From Nymphaea colorata (taxonomy: Eukaryota; Streptophyta; Magnoliopsida; Nymphaeales; Nymphaeaceae), in assembly GCF_008831285.2 (NCBI RefSeq), contig NC_045143.1:4101503-4165502 (forward strand): a DNA stretch of 64,000 bases, in the 5' to 3' direction. Each line of letters opens with the position of its first letter. Within the stretch, counting starts at the first letter, position 1. Both the position numbers and the translations under genes were made by a program. Positions 47,552 to 59,132 of this stretch are shown here, piece after piece. Under the pieces are notes generated by a model. The model saw only the letters and a list, made by a program, of their open reading frames with translations, was not told the DNA's origin and ran no database searches.

Positions 47552-49232
47552 AGGGTTTCATGCACGATGCCTGATAATGGATCTGTTTCTTCAATAGTTC
47601 ACAGTGAACAAGGTATGGCGCCATTGTTTTCGCTTTGTTTTACTTGGGTTCTATATACATCAGTTTGTTTTCCCCCTTGAACTATAGAAGAGGAAGTTCA
47701 TGATATACCGGCGTTTCTGAGCAAGATTGAGAATGTGGTTCTGTGAAATCTTGCCTACACGTAATAATGACGATGCTTGCATTATTATCTCCAAATAACA
47801 AATTATTTGACGATGTGGGTTTTCAGATTAGGACTTCATGTGCTCAAAATTTTCTTATTTTTTCTTGCCCTTGGGGAGCATGGTACTAGACAGAAGGCAA
47901 TTGCAGTTGTTACTTAGCTTTGTCATGAGAATGCAAGTTGTTAGCTTGTAATAAACTTAAATATGCATATTAGAAACAGAAGGTCCTATTCAGATGCATA
48001 ATTGTCTCTCTCCATGAAGTGAATTGTAGGTACTAGAGGATCAGATGCAGCGTTAGTTTTCTCTTGTGCACAAAATATATGTAGGGATAGAGCATTCTCT
48101 GCAGTTGCAGTGTTTGTTTGCGATTTTCTGCTTAACGAAAGAGTAGGTTGGGATAGGGAAACTTGATTAAGCATACGAACATCGCCTACAAAAGTAGCTT
48201 AACTGACCAGATTCTTATAAGAAACTTGATGGCGTGACGGTATATTCAAATATCGTCAGGAATCTCTGGTTTTATATGCTTTTGTGATCTGTGGCTCCTT
48301 TTGCAGAATTTTGCGGAGCAAGCTGTTCACTTTTTTTTTTTTCATTTGCATTGCAAAACCAATTTATCCGATCGAGAATTCCGTCCAAGTTAATTCTTAC
48401 TTTCCTGAAGAGGGATAGAGAAAGCCACTGCTTTTTAGTGACTTTTCCTATTGATAGGCTAGAACCCTACCTCTATGATATATTCTTTTTCGACATGCAT
48501 AACTTTTAATGGCTTTTACATTATTTGAGATTAAAAGTTAACTTTTCTTCTAAGCTTGTGCCTGTTGCGTCATATAGAAAGCTTAGATTGGAAGGTCGCG
48601 CTGAATGACAAAAGCGTTGTCGAAAGCCTGCTTGTTGGTTCTTTGTAAAGGGCATAAATGGTTGGTTTGCTTTCTCTCAAGTTTTTTCCTTTGTTCTTTT
48701 CCGTAACAATTATACAACTGATGAAACTAATGCCTTTTACTGTGCTTCGAAAACCGATCAGATTGAAGGGGTTCTGACTAAATACTTCAACTTCTTTCCC
48801 AAAAAATTCGTGGACAAGGTCTCTCCCCATATAAATTGACGCCACTAGGAAACCTTCATACTTGCTGATGGATAACATCAAACGGCTTTAAAATGGACGG
48901 TTAAGATTGTTTCAACAAATAATCTGAGTGGCACAGTTTTTGAGACATGTAGTAGGAGCTCACCTGGGAGACGATCATCCCTTTTGCGTGATTTGTGATC
49001 ATAAATAGTGGGATACATGCTTGCGTCGGTTTCAAACATATTGGCAGATTGGTTTCCTGATCTCGTTGGTATATTAAATTTGTTTGACATGTAATTTCGA
49101 TTATATTCTTTCTTGGATTCTACTGAGGTTCTGATGCTGTGTAGCTGCATATTAAACTCCATTGTAGAGGGAGAGAGAGAGAGACAGAGATACATGCATA
49201 AGATATAAAGGTTGCTAAATGCAGTATTACTG
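47552..49232 (+). other. shared 3' region of the palindrome arm
   Basis: Follows the DUF761 stop and is present in both arms. It presumably starts with the 3' UTR. Small ORFs in it (e.g. 48,291-48,509) also exist in the other arm but differ in length and do not resemble known proteins, so I do not call them genes. Confidence 0.5.
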
Positions 49233-51076
49233 TTTTCTTCGTTAGGCACCATTTCAGCCAGAGAGCGGGTGGCCTACTGTGTCCTGGAGTCTGAAAGGAG
49301 CAACAGTGTTTCACTGTTCTGCCTGCACCTGCTGGCCGGAAAACAGGGGTGCCTATCCGAAGAGCATGGCGCCATCTAAGTCTACTCCAATAAGTTTCTT
49401 GCCCGAACGGTGGCTGATTTTACTGAATCGTGCAGGTCAGGCGGGTGATATGTGCCTTCCTGCCACTGCAACCCCTCTTGGGTTTATGAATTCGGTTTAT
49501 GGTTATAATAGTTCTCGTATGTATGTTTGGTTTTGCAGCGTCCAAAGTCCAAAAACAGGGGAAAGAATCTTTGTTTTCTTTATATTGGAAAGCTCATTAA
49601 TTTAAAACCCGAGTGTGCGTGGGGCAGGATCGATTAGTTCCTGTTTTTGTCAGTTCAGATGGTACTCCTCTGGTCTCGCAGTAGGGAAAAGTTCAGTCTG
49701 TGGGGATGCCCGGTTTGTTGTTTTATAATCTTTACAAACTTGCTTTCATTCTTCTGCATATTTGCCTTGAGTTGCCAAGAAAAGTAGTTCCGATTTTCTA
49801 TAGCCAACTGAAACTAGGTTCTTGTCTACAATATACCGATAGGGAATTTAATTTCAATGTTCTGCAATAACATTTTATTTAAAATATACTACTTGCCGTA
49901 TGTGTATATGTGGACCAAAATCAGTTGTCGATGTATTGTTTATGCAATCTATCTAACTATATAAATATGATTTCAAAAGTAACTTAGTAGATGTTACTGC
50001 CTAACGTTTAATTCAATCTGTTTTTGGTTTTTAAAGTAGCATAAAAAAAATTTGGGCTCCTAATATACTACAATTTTGGTAAATAAATCAATATCTTCAC
50101 AAAGTTAACTTAAATTGAAACATGTTTTGTTTTAAAATTGTAACCGAAAGCATGATTGCATGTTGATTTTTTGTTTCAAAGTCTCTGACCTAAGTGGTTT
50201 GAGATAAATGAGTAATAAATGTGCTAGCAATTATGTAATACTTGCTTCTCATTTCATGCGTCTTAATTTTTAAGCGAACCAAATATTGCAGATGAGATCT
50301 ATGTGATCTCTTTAGTAGGAAAATAAGTTGTGGACTATGCGACCTTATCATATAAGCAGAGTTTATAATGCACGACAAACTTAACGATTCAAAGGTTTGA
50401 ATTCGTTACTTTTTCCTGCCCAAAATGCATACAAAGTATTCTGAACGAAAGAAGTCAAGTTTTATGCTAATTTCTGCTACACCCACAAAAGCTGGACGTG
50501 TGCTTCTATAGCATGTCCACGTGATGCGTGAATATTTGACATTCCTCTTCAGTCTTCTGTGTAATTCATTTTGAGTACTTATTTATTATATAAATTGGCT
50601 GTAATTCTGAACTTGTCAACAAGGAATAAGGAGGAGAGGAAGTTTGTAGTATTTTATTCTCCTGAAATTGGAAAGTTATTAAATGTTGGTCGATGATGAG
50701 GTGGGTTGCTTGATAGAAACAAGAAAATATATAGGATTCAATGCATTTCATTCATTTCACGCATTTTGCTTTGGAAATCTCAACATAACATGCCATCGTT
50801 ATATATGCACGCAAAGGGATTTCGGTTTTCAGTATATACCCGTTCCAATTTAATCATTTTACTATGTTCAGTAATTCTTAATAAAGCTTGTGCTTTAAAA
50901 TAACGTACTAGAGTAACTTAGCCTAAATTTCTACGAATAGTTAAACAAGTTTCTTCTTGTACATCAAGATACGATTCTTCCAAGATCCTCCAAGAACCAC
51001 CGCTCTCTCTCTCTCTCTCCACATTCTTGTTGAATCGTTACTTCTTGGTCACAAGGGGCTTTGAAGGAAGAGGAAG
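49233..51076. other. intergenic DNA between the palindrome and the next gene
   Basis: AT-rich beyond about 49.6 kb. A 108-codon ORF at 49,279-49,605 is unrecognised. A CT microsatellite (about 51,002-51,020) lies in the presumed 5' leader of the downstream gene. Confidence 0.5.
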
Positions 51077-53708
51077 ATGCACAGGTCGGCGAGCTTGTCG
51101 AGAACGTCGGACGAGTTCGTCATTAGCATATCGCCGGCGGCAAAGGGATCCCCCATGAAGCCATACGTCATCACCCCGATCAGCAGCGCCAACAATGGCG
51201 GCCAGGAGGACGACGACCATAGCAGCGGGTACGTCCTCCCCGTCTCGGACGCGGGGGACCTCATGTCCAAGAAAGAGTGCCACGCGCCGTCGCAGTCGTC
51301 TGGTGGTCTTCTCCGGCCTGACAGGGCCGTCCATCTCATCCCCTTCGTCATCCTCTTCTGCGCTTTCGTTCTCTGGCTCTTTTCCTCGCCACCCGGTAAC
51401 ACCTCTCTCTTTCTCTCACCTCCTCCCTATCTCAATACCTGATGTTGACATACTACTGTTTGAAGTAAATCTAACTCCTTGGATGAATTCCTCACACTTC
51501 ATTTTCCACGGTTGTTCTTTGAATCATAAAACACTGTCTAATCTATAGTATATCAGTGGAGAAAAAAATCTAGCATTCATTTACTACGGAAAATTAGCGG
51601 AGGGGAACCTGGTCTACGAAGAATTCCGTGTCGTTGGTTGAGACTTTTTTTAGTCTACTGGTTTTCAAACGCTAATTTTGAGCCAAGGATTTAAGGATAG
51701 GGTCTGAGATCCATCGCTCTTTGGCAGAAAGACGGGCATCAACGTGAACCCAAGATGCAAATAAATTCAGAAGCATACGAGACGTTATCTTTTTCGAAGG
51801 TGATATTCATTATGTGTGTGTGTGTGTGGGAGAGAGAGAGAGAGAGAGAGAGACTCGGGAGATAAACTCGATCGCGCGCCCATTTGGAATATGAAAATCA
51901 CGTCAGGGCCAACGAACTAGATCTAGCCAATTGATATTCATGTTGTTGAATCCTTTCAAACCAAAAGTTTAAGAAGACAAATCAAGACCTTGGCAAAACA
52001 CTTCATTTCTAAGTACTCTCATGGAAAGGCGGAGAATGCATCTTTGAAACACGGCATCTTAAAGCACATCCAAGCAATGAAATACATCACTAAGGGGACA
52101 TTTGATGGAAAGAACATCATGTTAATTGTTAGGACAATGCCTTTTGTAATAAATGCCATAACTAAGAAGAAACATAACGTGATTATGGTTGTTCTTCCTA
52201 CATACAAAAATCAAGTGCTGGATAATAATCTTTACAATAAGAACATGGTATTATTGAAATGTGAAGCAGGTATTATGAGAATATATATTACAAAAAAAAT
52301 ACAATTTTCTTCTTACCAAACGCATGAAACGCCTTCCATGTGTGAAAGATAGTAAAAAAAAAGATAGTAGCCGTCAAGCCATGCATCCTTTTTCTCCTTC
52401 AACGGGTTGTTTAAAACACCTGCCCTCAACCCTAAACAGGGCAACAACAAAAGATTGAGTGAAAAGCAAGAATCCAACGATGATATGAATGTATAACTTT
52501 GAAGCATGTAAGAAACGTAAACCCCGTTTAAGCTTGAACGTTGATTTTGACCCAAAGAGCTCATGAATGAAAGATGTTGAAATTTACAAGCACTTTTCTT
52601 TAAAAATAAACAAATCTCGCTTTCCATGTAAGTAAAGTTGATTCTCCATGTGAGGAGGAAAATTACGTTCTTTAGAAGTGAGTCTTCTAAGCAATTTCAA
52701 GTAATAGGTTGTTTGAGGAAGACACAACTAACGTTTTGAAAAGCTCCCATTAAAGAACCATAAACTTCTTGCTGAAGCGTCAATCTCTTCAGCTAGAAAA
52801 TCAACCTCACAAGCGCGCATATCTTGGTTGGAAGTATATATCGCCTAATAAAATCTCCTGGCATGTTTATCAAACAAAGAAATCTGCACCCACACTGAAG
52901 TTAATTGCTTCAATTTACTTGAACTAATTCTGGGCAACGGAAATCGTGGGATCAGGTCTTTTCCACCATGGGTTAATTCTTAGAACATGTCTGCAAATGG
53001 GATAGTGATGGAAAAAGTGAAGAACTTGGAAAAAATGTAACGTTCCTTACAAAAGAAAACAAAAACCAAATATCTTTGTATGAGTATTTTTTTTCTATCT
53101 ATCAAGATTATATATATATAACGTGAATGGTGACTATGACTATCCAGAGTTATCCAACTATCTAACGAGAGCCATTCATTTGAAGCCCATGAATGGTTGA
53201 GAGTAAAATAAAGAGAAAAAAAATAAATTGATATTAAATGTCCATCACCATTTTCTCCTTGTTTTTCTCTTACCATTCATTGTGATGGATTGGATGGTGC
53301 TCATAGGTAACTTTTAAAAGGACAAAAGATCGTATGCAAACTGCTATCATACGAGTACTTTCTATCAAATTCCTGGAATCTATTACTGGTCCTCTTCTTT
53401 TTTCAGATGGGACTTTGGTCGGTCGGGCAAAGTCTATGACTGGATCAAGTGGCATCGCGGTGATGGAAGGGGCGGCCAACAGAACAAGAACGGTAGACAT
53501 GGATGGCCAAAATGCTGATGCCGGCGAGCATGAACAATTCGGCAGGCGAGCATGGACCAAGTTCGGCTTCGATGGGCGCAAGGTTGAGCATGGGCTGCAG
53601 CCGGAGATTGGTGAAAACATGAAGGACGAAGGCGGTGACCATGTGAACTTGGACAGGCTGAGAGTGGGTGCAGTCGAGAGGAATAAACATGAAGGCCAGA
53701 GAAGTTAG
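51077..53708 (+). CDS. small plant-specific single-pass membrane protein, two exons
   Basis: Exons 51077-51395 and 53407-53708 join in frame (G|AT) to 206 residues. The N-terminus MHRSASLSRTSDEF is characteristic of a small plant-only protein family of unknown function. One strongly hydrophobic helix, about residues 85-104 (VHLIPFVILFCAFVLWLF), predicts a single membrane pass after a polar Ser/Pro- and Asp-rich N-terminal part. The second exon encodes a polar, charged C-terminal part (LVGRAKSMTGSSGIAV to HEGQRS). The donor gtaaca and acceptor ttttttcag are clear. The intron is about 2.0 kb. Exon 1 is certain; exon 2 is supported by frame, splice site and GC-rich coding texture, but I know no homologue for it in detail. 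Confidence 0.8.
51396..53406 (+). other. 2.0-kb intron of the small membrane-protein gene
   Basis: AT-rich intron with a GT then GA microsatellite (51,812-51,852). A 120-codon ORF at 51,990-52,352 is Lys-rich and unrecognised. A MITE-like stretch (about 53,090-53,290) contains tgaatggttgagagtaaaat and resembles sequences at 60.4-60.6 and 61.3-61.5 kb. Confidence 0.6.
53090..53290. mobile_element. MITE-like repeat (ATGAATGGTTGAGAG family)
   Basis: Contains cattcatttgaagcccatga, tggttgagag and ttttctcttaccattcat in partly inverted arrangement around a short AT-rich centre. Related sequence is at about 60,430-60,620 and 61,315-61,510. No clear target duplication was found. Confidence 0.4.
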
Positions 53709-54447
53709 TCACCGTTCTGCTGCTAAGAAAGAAGTTGGTGGTGCTGACAATGGGCGGAAGGAAGTCATGTTGCCGCAAAATGGTGGGGAGAATATACACT
53801 AGTTGTGAACCATGTCGATGTTGGTGTTGTATTTCACATAGCACACTGTCCAGCTATATCAAACATACTGAACATGTTCTATTAAGCATGTTAGTTGGTT
53901 CAATTACCTTCATGGCTCTATAAAAGCAAAGTTATGAAACAGCAAAAAATCAAATAGTAGCTCATAGACGTCATAAATGCAGGATGCTTTGAAATGGTCA
54001 AAAAGTTTATACTGAACTTGATTTTTGAACTGCATGAAACAATACGTGAACCATATTCAACTTGAAGATCAAATGATCAATAAAATCAAGGGTGAATTCT
54101 TGGAAGTTATGGTAGTGTGCTACAGCATAGATGTTCTCTGTCTTCTCTAAGTGAAGGTTGTTTTGTACGTGGGTATGGCCGAACATTTGATGGTCTTTGA
54201 TCTTAAGTTCACATATATAATGCGGCTTGCTTTAGCTTGCAGGGCAAAAGACTTGCAACGAAATGCATATTTCATACCGAAGATTTGAAATCCAATTAAA
54301 CTTGAGATTCCGAATTTTAATTACCTTTTCACATGGTCTGATAAATGAAGAAGGAGCAAAGAGTTTGATCTTAAATTCATTCATGCAAGATCTTAGACCC
54401 GGACTGTAACAGCAAAGTGGTTTTAATCATAGAGCAGTACCGTATAA

Positions 54448-54721
54448 GGCTGGGCACCAAGCCAGGCCGAAACGTTATCAGGCCGGCCCGAGTAGGCCCG
54501 ATAACAGTTTTTTAATATATTTTATTATTTTGTATATGTAATCATAATATTTTATTACGATTTTTAATATTTATATATTATTTTATATTAAAATATATAT
54601 TTTATAATTTATTTGGGCCGGACTTATGTGCGGGTTTCGGGTGTTGGGCTGGGCCCAAGCTTTGGGTGTCGGACCAGCCCAAGCTCTACTTCTTATCTGG
54701 CCAGGCCGGCCCGATGCCCAG
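54448..54721. mobile_element. inverted-repeat element with GGCTGGGC ends
   Basis: The left end, ggctgggcaccaagccaggc, and the right end, reverse-complemented as cctgggcatcgggccggcct, form an imperfect terminal inverted repeat rich in ggcccg. The centre is AT-rich. It looks like a short non-autonomous DNA element; superfamily not assigned. Confidence 0.45.
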
Positions 54722-55599
54722 GTTTAGTACTATATCAATAATTTGAGCTCATTTGCATGATTTGATGAGCCACACCTCCTTCCATCCACTGTTTGAGTAG
54801 TGCCCATGGTAATCAAACTAATGATCAAGCTTTCATCGCTCCACCAATCTGACCAGGTATATTACACCCGTCGGTTATTCCTTTTGGCAATTGATTCCCC
54901 TGTATATGAAGTCAGATGTCCAAAATGTATAACATGATGAAATGGGCTGGGAAAAAATTGTTTACTATCACCTTACATTTGAGGTAAACAATCCATCTTC
55001 AAGCATGGGTTGAAGTTCCACCATTAAAACATGTCCCTGTAATCTAATCCAGTTAAAATGAGGAACAATGTTCGTTTGTATCTTGCAAAACTTGAAACAA
55101 GATGAGTTACGTGAAACTCATCTTGCAAAAGAACTCATTGCTTTATTAATGAGGAACTTCGGTCATTCCATTTCCTTTTGAAATTATATTCCATTGGTGT
55201 ACTTACAATGAACCCAACGGGTATTTAGCATGGATAACCTAGCTTCAGTTGAAGAGATTTAACTCCCGATGATAGAACATGAGTCAAACGCAAAAACAGA
55301 AAGCAATTGTAAAATTGGTTAAAACAGGAAGAATTAACGTGGGCTTCTTCCATTATCCCGTAAAGAACAGTACAGTAAAAAGGAAGATTTTTACTATTGA
55401 AACAACTGGGGTTAGGATATAAGACACTAGGCTATTCATAGAAAAAGGTACAAGATACCGAGGTCATTCATGAGGCCTGCATGAAATCTTTTATGGATTT
55501 CTTTAGCAGTAATGGAATTGAATGAGATTTCCAGATCAATATGGAGGAAGAACCGACAGTACTTAGATCATGAGAATGATGAACAGTATAAAGAAAGGT
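54722..55599. other. intergenic DNA, no gene seen
   Basis: AT-rich, no credible ORF. Its right end may belong to the LINE remnant that follows. Confidence 0.5.
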
Positions 55600-56070
55600 A
55601 AAAGCCAAGCATTACTTTTGAAACCAGCCGTTTCGAAAGCTTATGTCTGAGTTGTCTGGACAGCTATTCGTAATGCATTGTGTTGGGGTTTTATGAGGAA
55701 CATTGAATCAATAAAATTTTTGATAACTTCTGCCTTTGTAATGGTCATGAATGGGAAAGAAGCCACTCTTCCGTAGCCAACCAGGGGATTGTCGAGGGAA
55801 CCTTCGTTCACCTCTTGTGTTCATGATTATTGAGGAGATTTTATCAAGAAAATTGAGATGAGAAATTGGAAACCAAAAAATCAAGATTTAGAGAAGCGTT
55901 TTTTGCAGATGACATAACGAGGTTCTCTAATTTGGATGATGAAATATTGGTACGGAGCATTAAATAAAGATTTATTAGAAGAGTTTGACGCTAAAGTAGG
56001 AATTGTTATTAATCATTTAAAGTCAACAATTATTCACAATTTATTTGTGATTTAGCTTCGAAATTGAAGT
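55600..56070 (+). mobile_element. LINE (L1-type) reverse transcriptase remnant
   Basis: Frame-hopping translation shows the order of a plant L1 reverse transcriptase. It reads VSKAYV.VVW (cf. MSKAYDRV.W), then VMVMNGKEATLP..TRGLSR, then LRSPLVFMIIEEILSR (cf. RGLRQGDPLSP..F), then the catalytic box FADDITRFSNLDDEIL at about 55,902, and VGIVINHLKSTII. Stops and frameshifts occur throughout, so it is dead. Neither an endonuclease domain nor a poly(A) tail was identified. Confidence 0.75.
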
Positions 56071-56340
56071 CTAATTTTGTGCTTTTACCTCGAAGCGCAA
56101 GACCAATATAAGCGAACGTATAATCTTGTACAGCATCGAGACTTAAAACCAATATATCATGATTTATGTGGAAGCTCGGCTTTTTTTTTAAACAAAAAAT
56201 ATAAAATAATAATTTCCTTACATTCTTCCTTCGGATATTGTTCATTCTGCAATTCACATCATCTGGAAAGAATTTGGTGCTCTCCCGTGTTTTTTGAAGA
56301 AGTTCTTCATCCATTCCTTTTAATTTCGTTGACTCTTATC
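56030..56340. repeat. diverged repeat, copy 1 (partner 58,430-58,760)
   Basis: Shares gcaagaccaatataagcg (cf. gcaggaccaatataag) and atctggaaagaatttggtgc, then tctccc, with the region at 58.43-58.76 kb, in the same order and orientation. It directly follows the LINE reverse transcriptase remnant, so it may be part of that element. Confidence 0.6.
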
Positions 56341-57591
56341 ATCAACTTGCTTTACATGAGAACTTTCTTTCAATTTTCTCAAAAGAAAAGAGAAAGAAAC
56401 CGGGAAAGAAAAAAAGAAAGCAAAATTTTTAAGAAGTACTTACCCTGTCACCGAGACGCATCTACCTATCATAAATTCTTTGAAATGCACCTCAGTTCTC
56501 CAATGAGTCCTTGTTTAAAGCAACAAGGGTATATAATATATATGTGTGTGTAATATGTGAGTGTGTGTGAAACAATATTTTATGTGCTTTAATATGATCA
56601 TCCTAATTAAATGTCTCATTTATAAAAGCGTTTACCAGAAATATTTTATTCATGTCTGAAAACATAAGCCATTGACTTACCGTGAGTTGTTTAAGTCGGA
56701 CCTTTAGATGGACTCACAACTGCTCACATATTCCAACAACTATGACTCAAGCAAGGCCGGCAGAGTAAATAATATTTGTTGTCGTAATATGCTATCCCCT
56801 AATTTATACTAATTTTTTATTTAAGACAACGGCCTTGCCCTTATTAGCTTTAGTAGTGCTGATCATAACCCCAAGCGTGGATTAGATGTTGGGAAATTGA
56901 TTATGTTTGGCTCGTAATTGAGCTTGTGCTCGAGTCAAGTTGCAGAGCGTTGATGAGCCAAGTCCGATCAATCGCATTCGTAAGTTGTAACATAAGCGAA
57001 CCATGGTTAGTGCAGATTGAGCTCAAGCCTAACCAAATCAAGCTAGTGAGCTGACCCCAAATGAACTTGTCATGTGTATGCTTGGTTATGCTCTTTTCTC
57101 TGCTAGTGTTGTCTGAAACGACCTGAGTCGGCTCCATGTTCAATTGAACAGATACCAAATTGGTTATTGATTTTTTATTTTGTTTGCTTAAAAAACTTTT
57201 AATTAATATTTTCTTATTTGTAACTATTTTCCGTTTATTTTTTCAAAATAAATGCATTAAAGTTCCTTACTCATACTTTATGCTTTAGTCAACATTGGAA
57301 ACGGAAAAAAATAGGAAGAAGAAGATCTGCTCAAGATATTGCTGAATGGAATGCCTGGCGGAGAGTGAAACGTGAAAGTGAGAGGTCAGAAGGAAAAAAT
57401 CAATTGAAGGTCATATGCATTTAATAACATTCCTTCTGGACTTTCTTATGCATTTAGTGACATTCATCTATCAGTTCAACTATGCTTGGACAGCCTTGGC
57501 CCATTTTGCATCTTGTTTATGGCAACCCTAAAACTGAACACTGTTTATCTCCTAGCATTGATCTAAGGAGAATGGAGCAATTGTTTTCTAA

Positions 57592-57733
57592 GGGCCTGTT
57601 TGGCAACACGGATTAATTTATCTAAAAAATGAAGCAAATTCATGCGACACTTATTATAGTGTTTCATGAATATTTGTCAAAATGGGCAGGTTCATGAGAC
57701 AGTAACAAAGTGTTACTATTGCCAAACAGCCCC
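57592..57733. mobile_element. MITE, Harbinger/Tourist-like, 142 bp with TAA target duplication
   Basis: The ends GGGCCTGTTTGGCAA and, reverse-complemented, GGGGCTGTTTGGCAA match at all but one position. TAA flanks both sides (57,589-57,591 and 57,734-57,736). The core has gtttcatgaat and ggttcatgagac. It belongs to the same family as the elements at 36.9 and 62.5 kb. Confidence 0.8.
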
Positions 57734-58429
57734 TAAAAGGAAATATGTGTTTAGACTTTTTTATTGAATTTGTGTATTAAATTTATAAACCTTTTTTTGT
57801 AAAACCGTGTCTAGTGTAGTTAGCCACTTGCAAACCAAACAATGAAAGAATTACAAGAATCAAAACCAAAATACATGCATGCTATGTACAAAGAAAGCCA
57901 AAAAGTAACACCCAGACAGTCGAGAAGGATCCTGCGTCTTCCATTCAATGGATGTATTTATAGTTATATTCTTTTCAAATACAGTATTTATACTCCTTTT
58001 AAATACAGCATTTTATTGCAATAAAAATATATATTCAAGTACTACGTGGCATAACAAATGGAGTGGCAGCTGGTAGATGGCTAGTTTTTGTTTTGAATCC
58101 CCAAGACGTCAACTTTCTATGTTATAAAAGGGTTACGAAGATGCAAATTGAAGCACGGTTGGAGCAGTACCCTACAACACCGAAAGCATGCCCTAGCCCT
58201 AGGGAGACGAGGGGTCGGGTGGGAGCTTCGGCTTTCTTTGAATGATATGGTGAAATACTTCTATTCACCCAAAAAATACTAATTGCAGGTGGTAGAACTT
58301 GTTAGGCAATGGTACCAGAAAACTATCTCAACTTAAAGTTCCGGCGAAAACCTAGGCTCCCCCAACATATAAGTTACAATATTAAACTCAATATCCTAGC
58401 TACGGAATGACTCTGTTCGCTATAGTTGA

Positions 58430-58760
58430 CCCTAATTTTCAGGATTTATTTGCGATTTTAATTGCCTCGGAATTCACAACCTGGTTTTGTGTTTTTAGCT
58501 TGAACAGCAGGACCAATATAAGTATTGAATGAGCTTGGGCGACAACGATTGCATTATATTATAACTATCATCTTGGATTCAGTTTTACACAAAGATTGTT
58601 TGCATGATCGCCATTTTAAAAATACCAATCGGTTAACTAGCACGATTCCTTCGGATCTCGATCATGCAACTCATATAATCTGGAAAGAATTTTGGTGCTC
58701 TCCCTTGCTTTTAGTGAGCATGTTCTTCATCCACTCTGCATAACATTTTCCAGCATGACT
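58430..58760. repeat. diverged repeat, copy 2 (partner 56,030-56,340)
   Basis: Second copy of the repeat described at 56.03 kb. Its ORF at 58,525-58,743 is unrecognised and not conserved in the partner. Confidence 0.6.
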
Positions 58761-58849
58761 CTTTTGTCTCAGCTTGGTTTACGGTAGAGCTTTCTTTCCA
58801 TAAAGAAGATTCAAGAAAGATAAAGCTTTTCTATGAAAAGCTCTGGATC

Positions 58850-59132
58850 CTACTAGAGTGGGGAGCCTGATCCATACTTAACAGGCTTCTCTAATTTTTG
58901 TAAGAGTATTTATGTAATTTTACGGTTTTGCGGGTTTCACCTAGAGGGCGGTTTCTTTTGTATTCTTCGATTCTTCTGTGACAGTGAAAATATCTGTATT
59001 TGGCGGCTGTGGATGTAGGAGAATTTTGTCTCCAAACCATGTAAAATCCTTGTGTCTTTCTTCTTCTTTTATCTTTTTCAATTTCTTCTCTTGGTGTTGT
59101 TGTGAGGCAGAGAGAGCGCCTCGTTCCTAACA
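58850..59132 (+). mobile_element. Copia-like LTR remnant (3' portion)
   Basis: Contains ggctgtggatgtaggagaat, then accatgtaaaatccttgtgt and ctttcttcttcttttat, ending near cctaaca. This order is typical of the R/U5 part of plant Ty1/copia LTRs. No partner LTR, primer-binding site or internal gene was found, so it is likely a solo or truncated LTR. A tgttagg near 58,300 could be its 5' end, but no target duplication supports that. Confidence 0.5.

Larger units (their letters stand above)
45389..49232. repeat. right arm of the large inverted duplication (3.84 kb)
   Basis: Contains the intact DUF761 gene and about 1.7 kb of downstream sequence. It ends near gcagtattactg at 49,232; beyond this no homology to the left flank was seen. 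Identity to the left arm is about 99% over the first 0.5 kb and about 93-94% in sampled outer stretches, both counted by eye. Confidence 0.95.

Noticed and set aside
51990-52352. 120-codon ORF within the intron of the small membrane-protein gene
   Set aside because: Lys-rich, unrecognised, lies between clear splice sites; no sign of selection visible.
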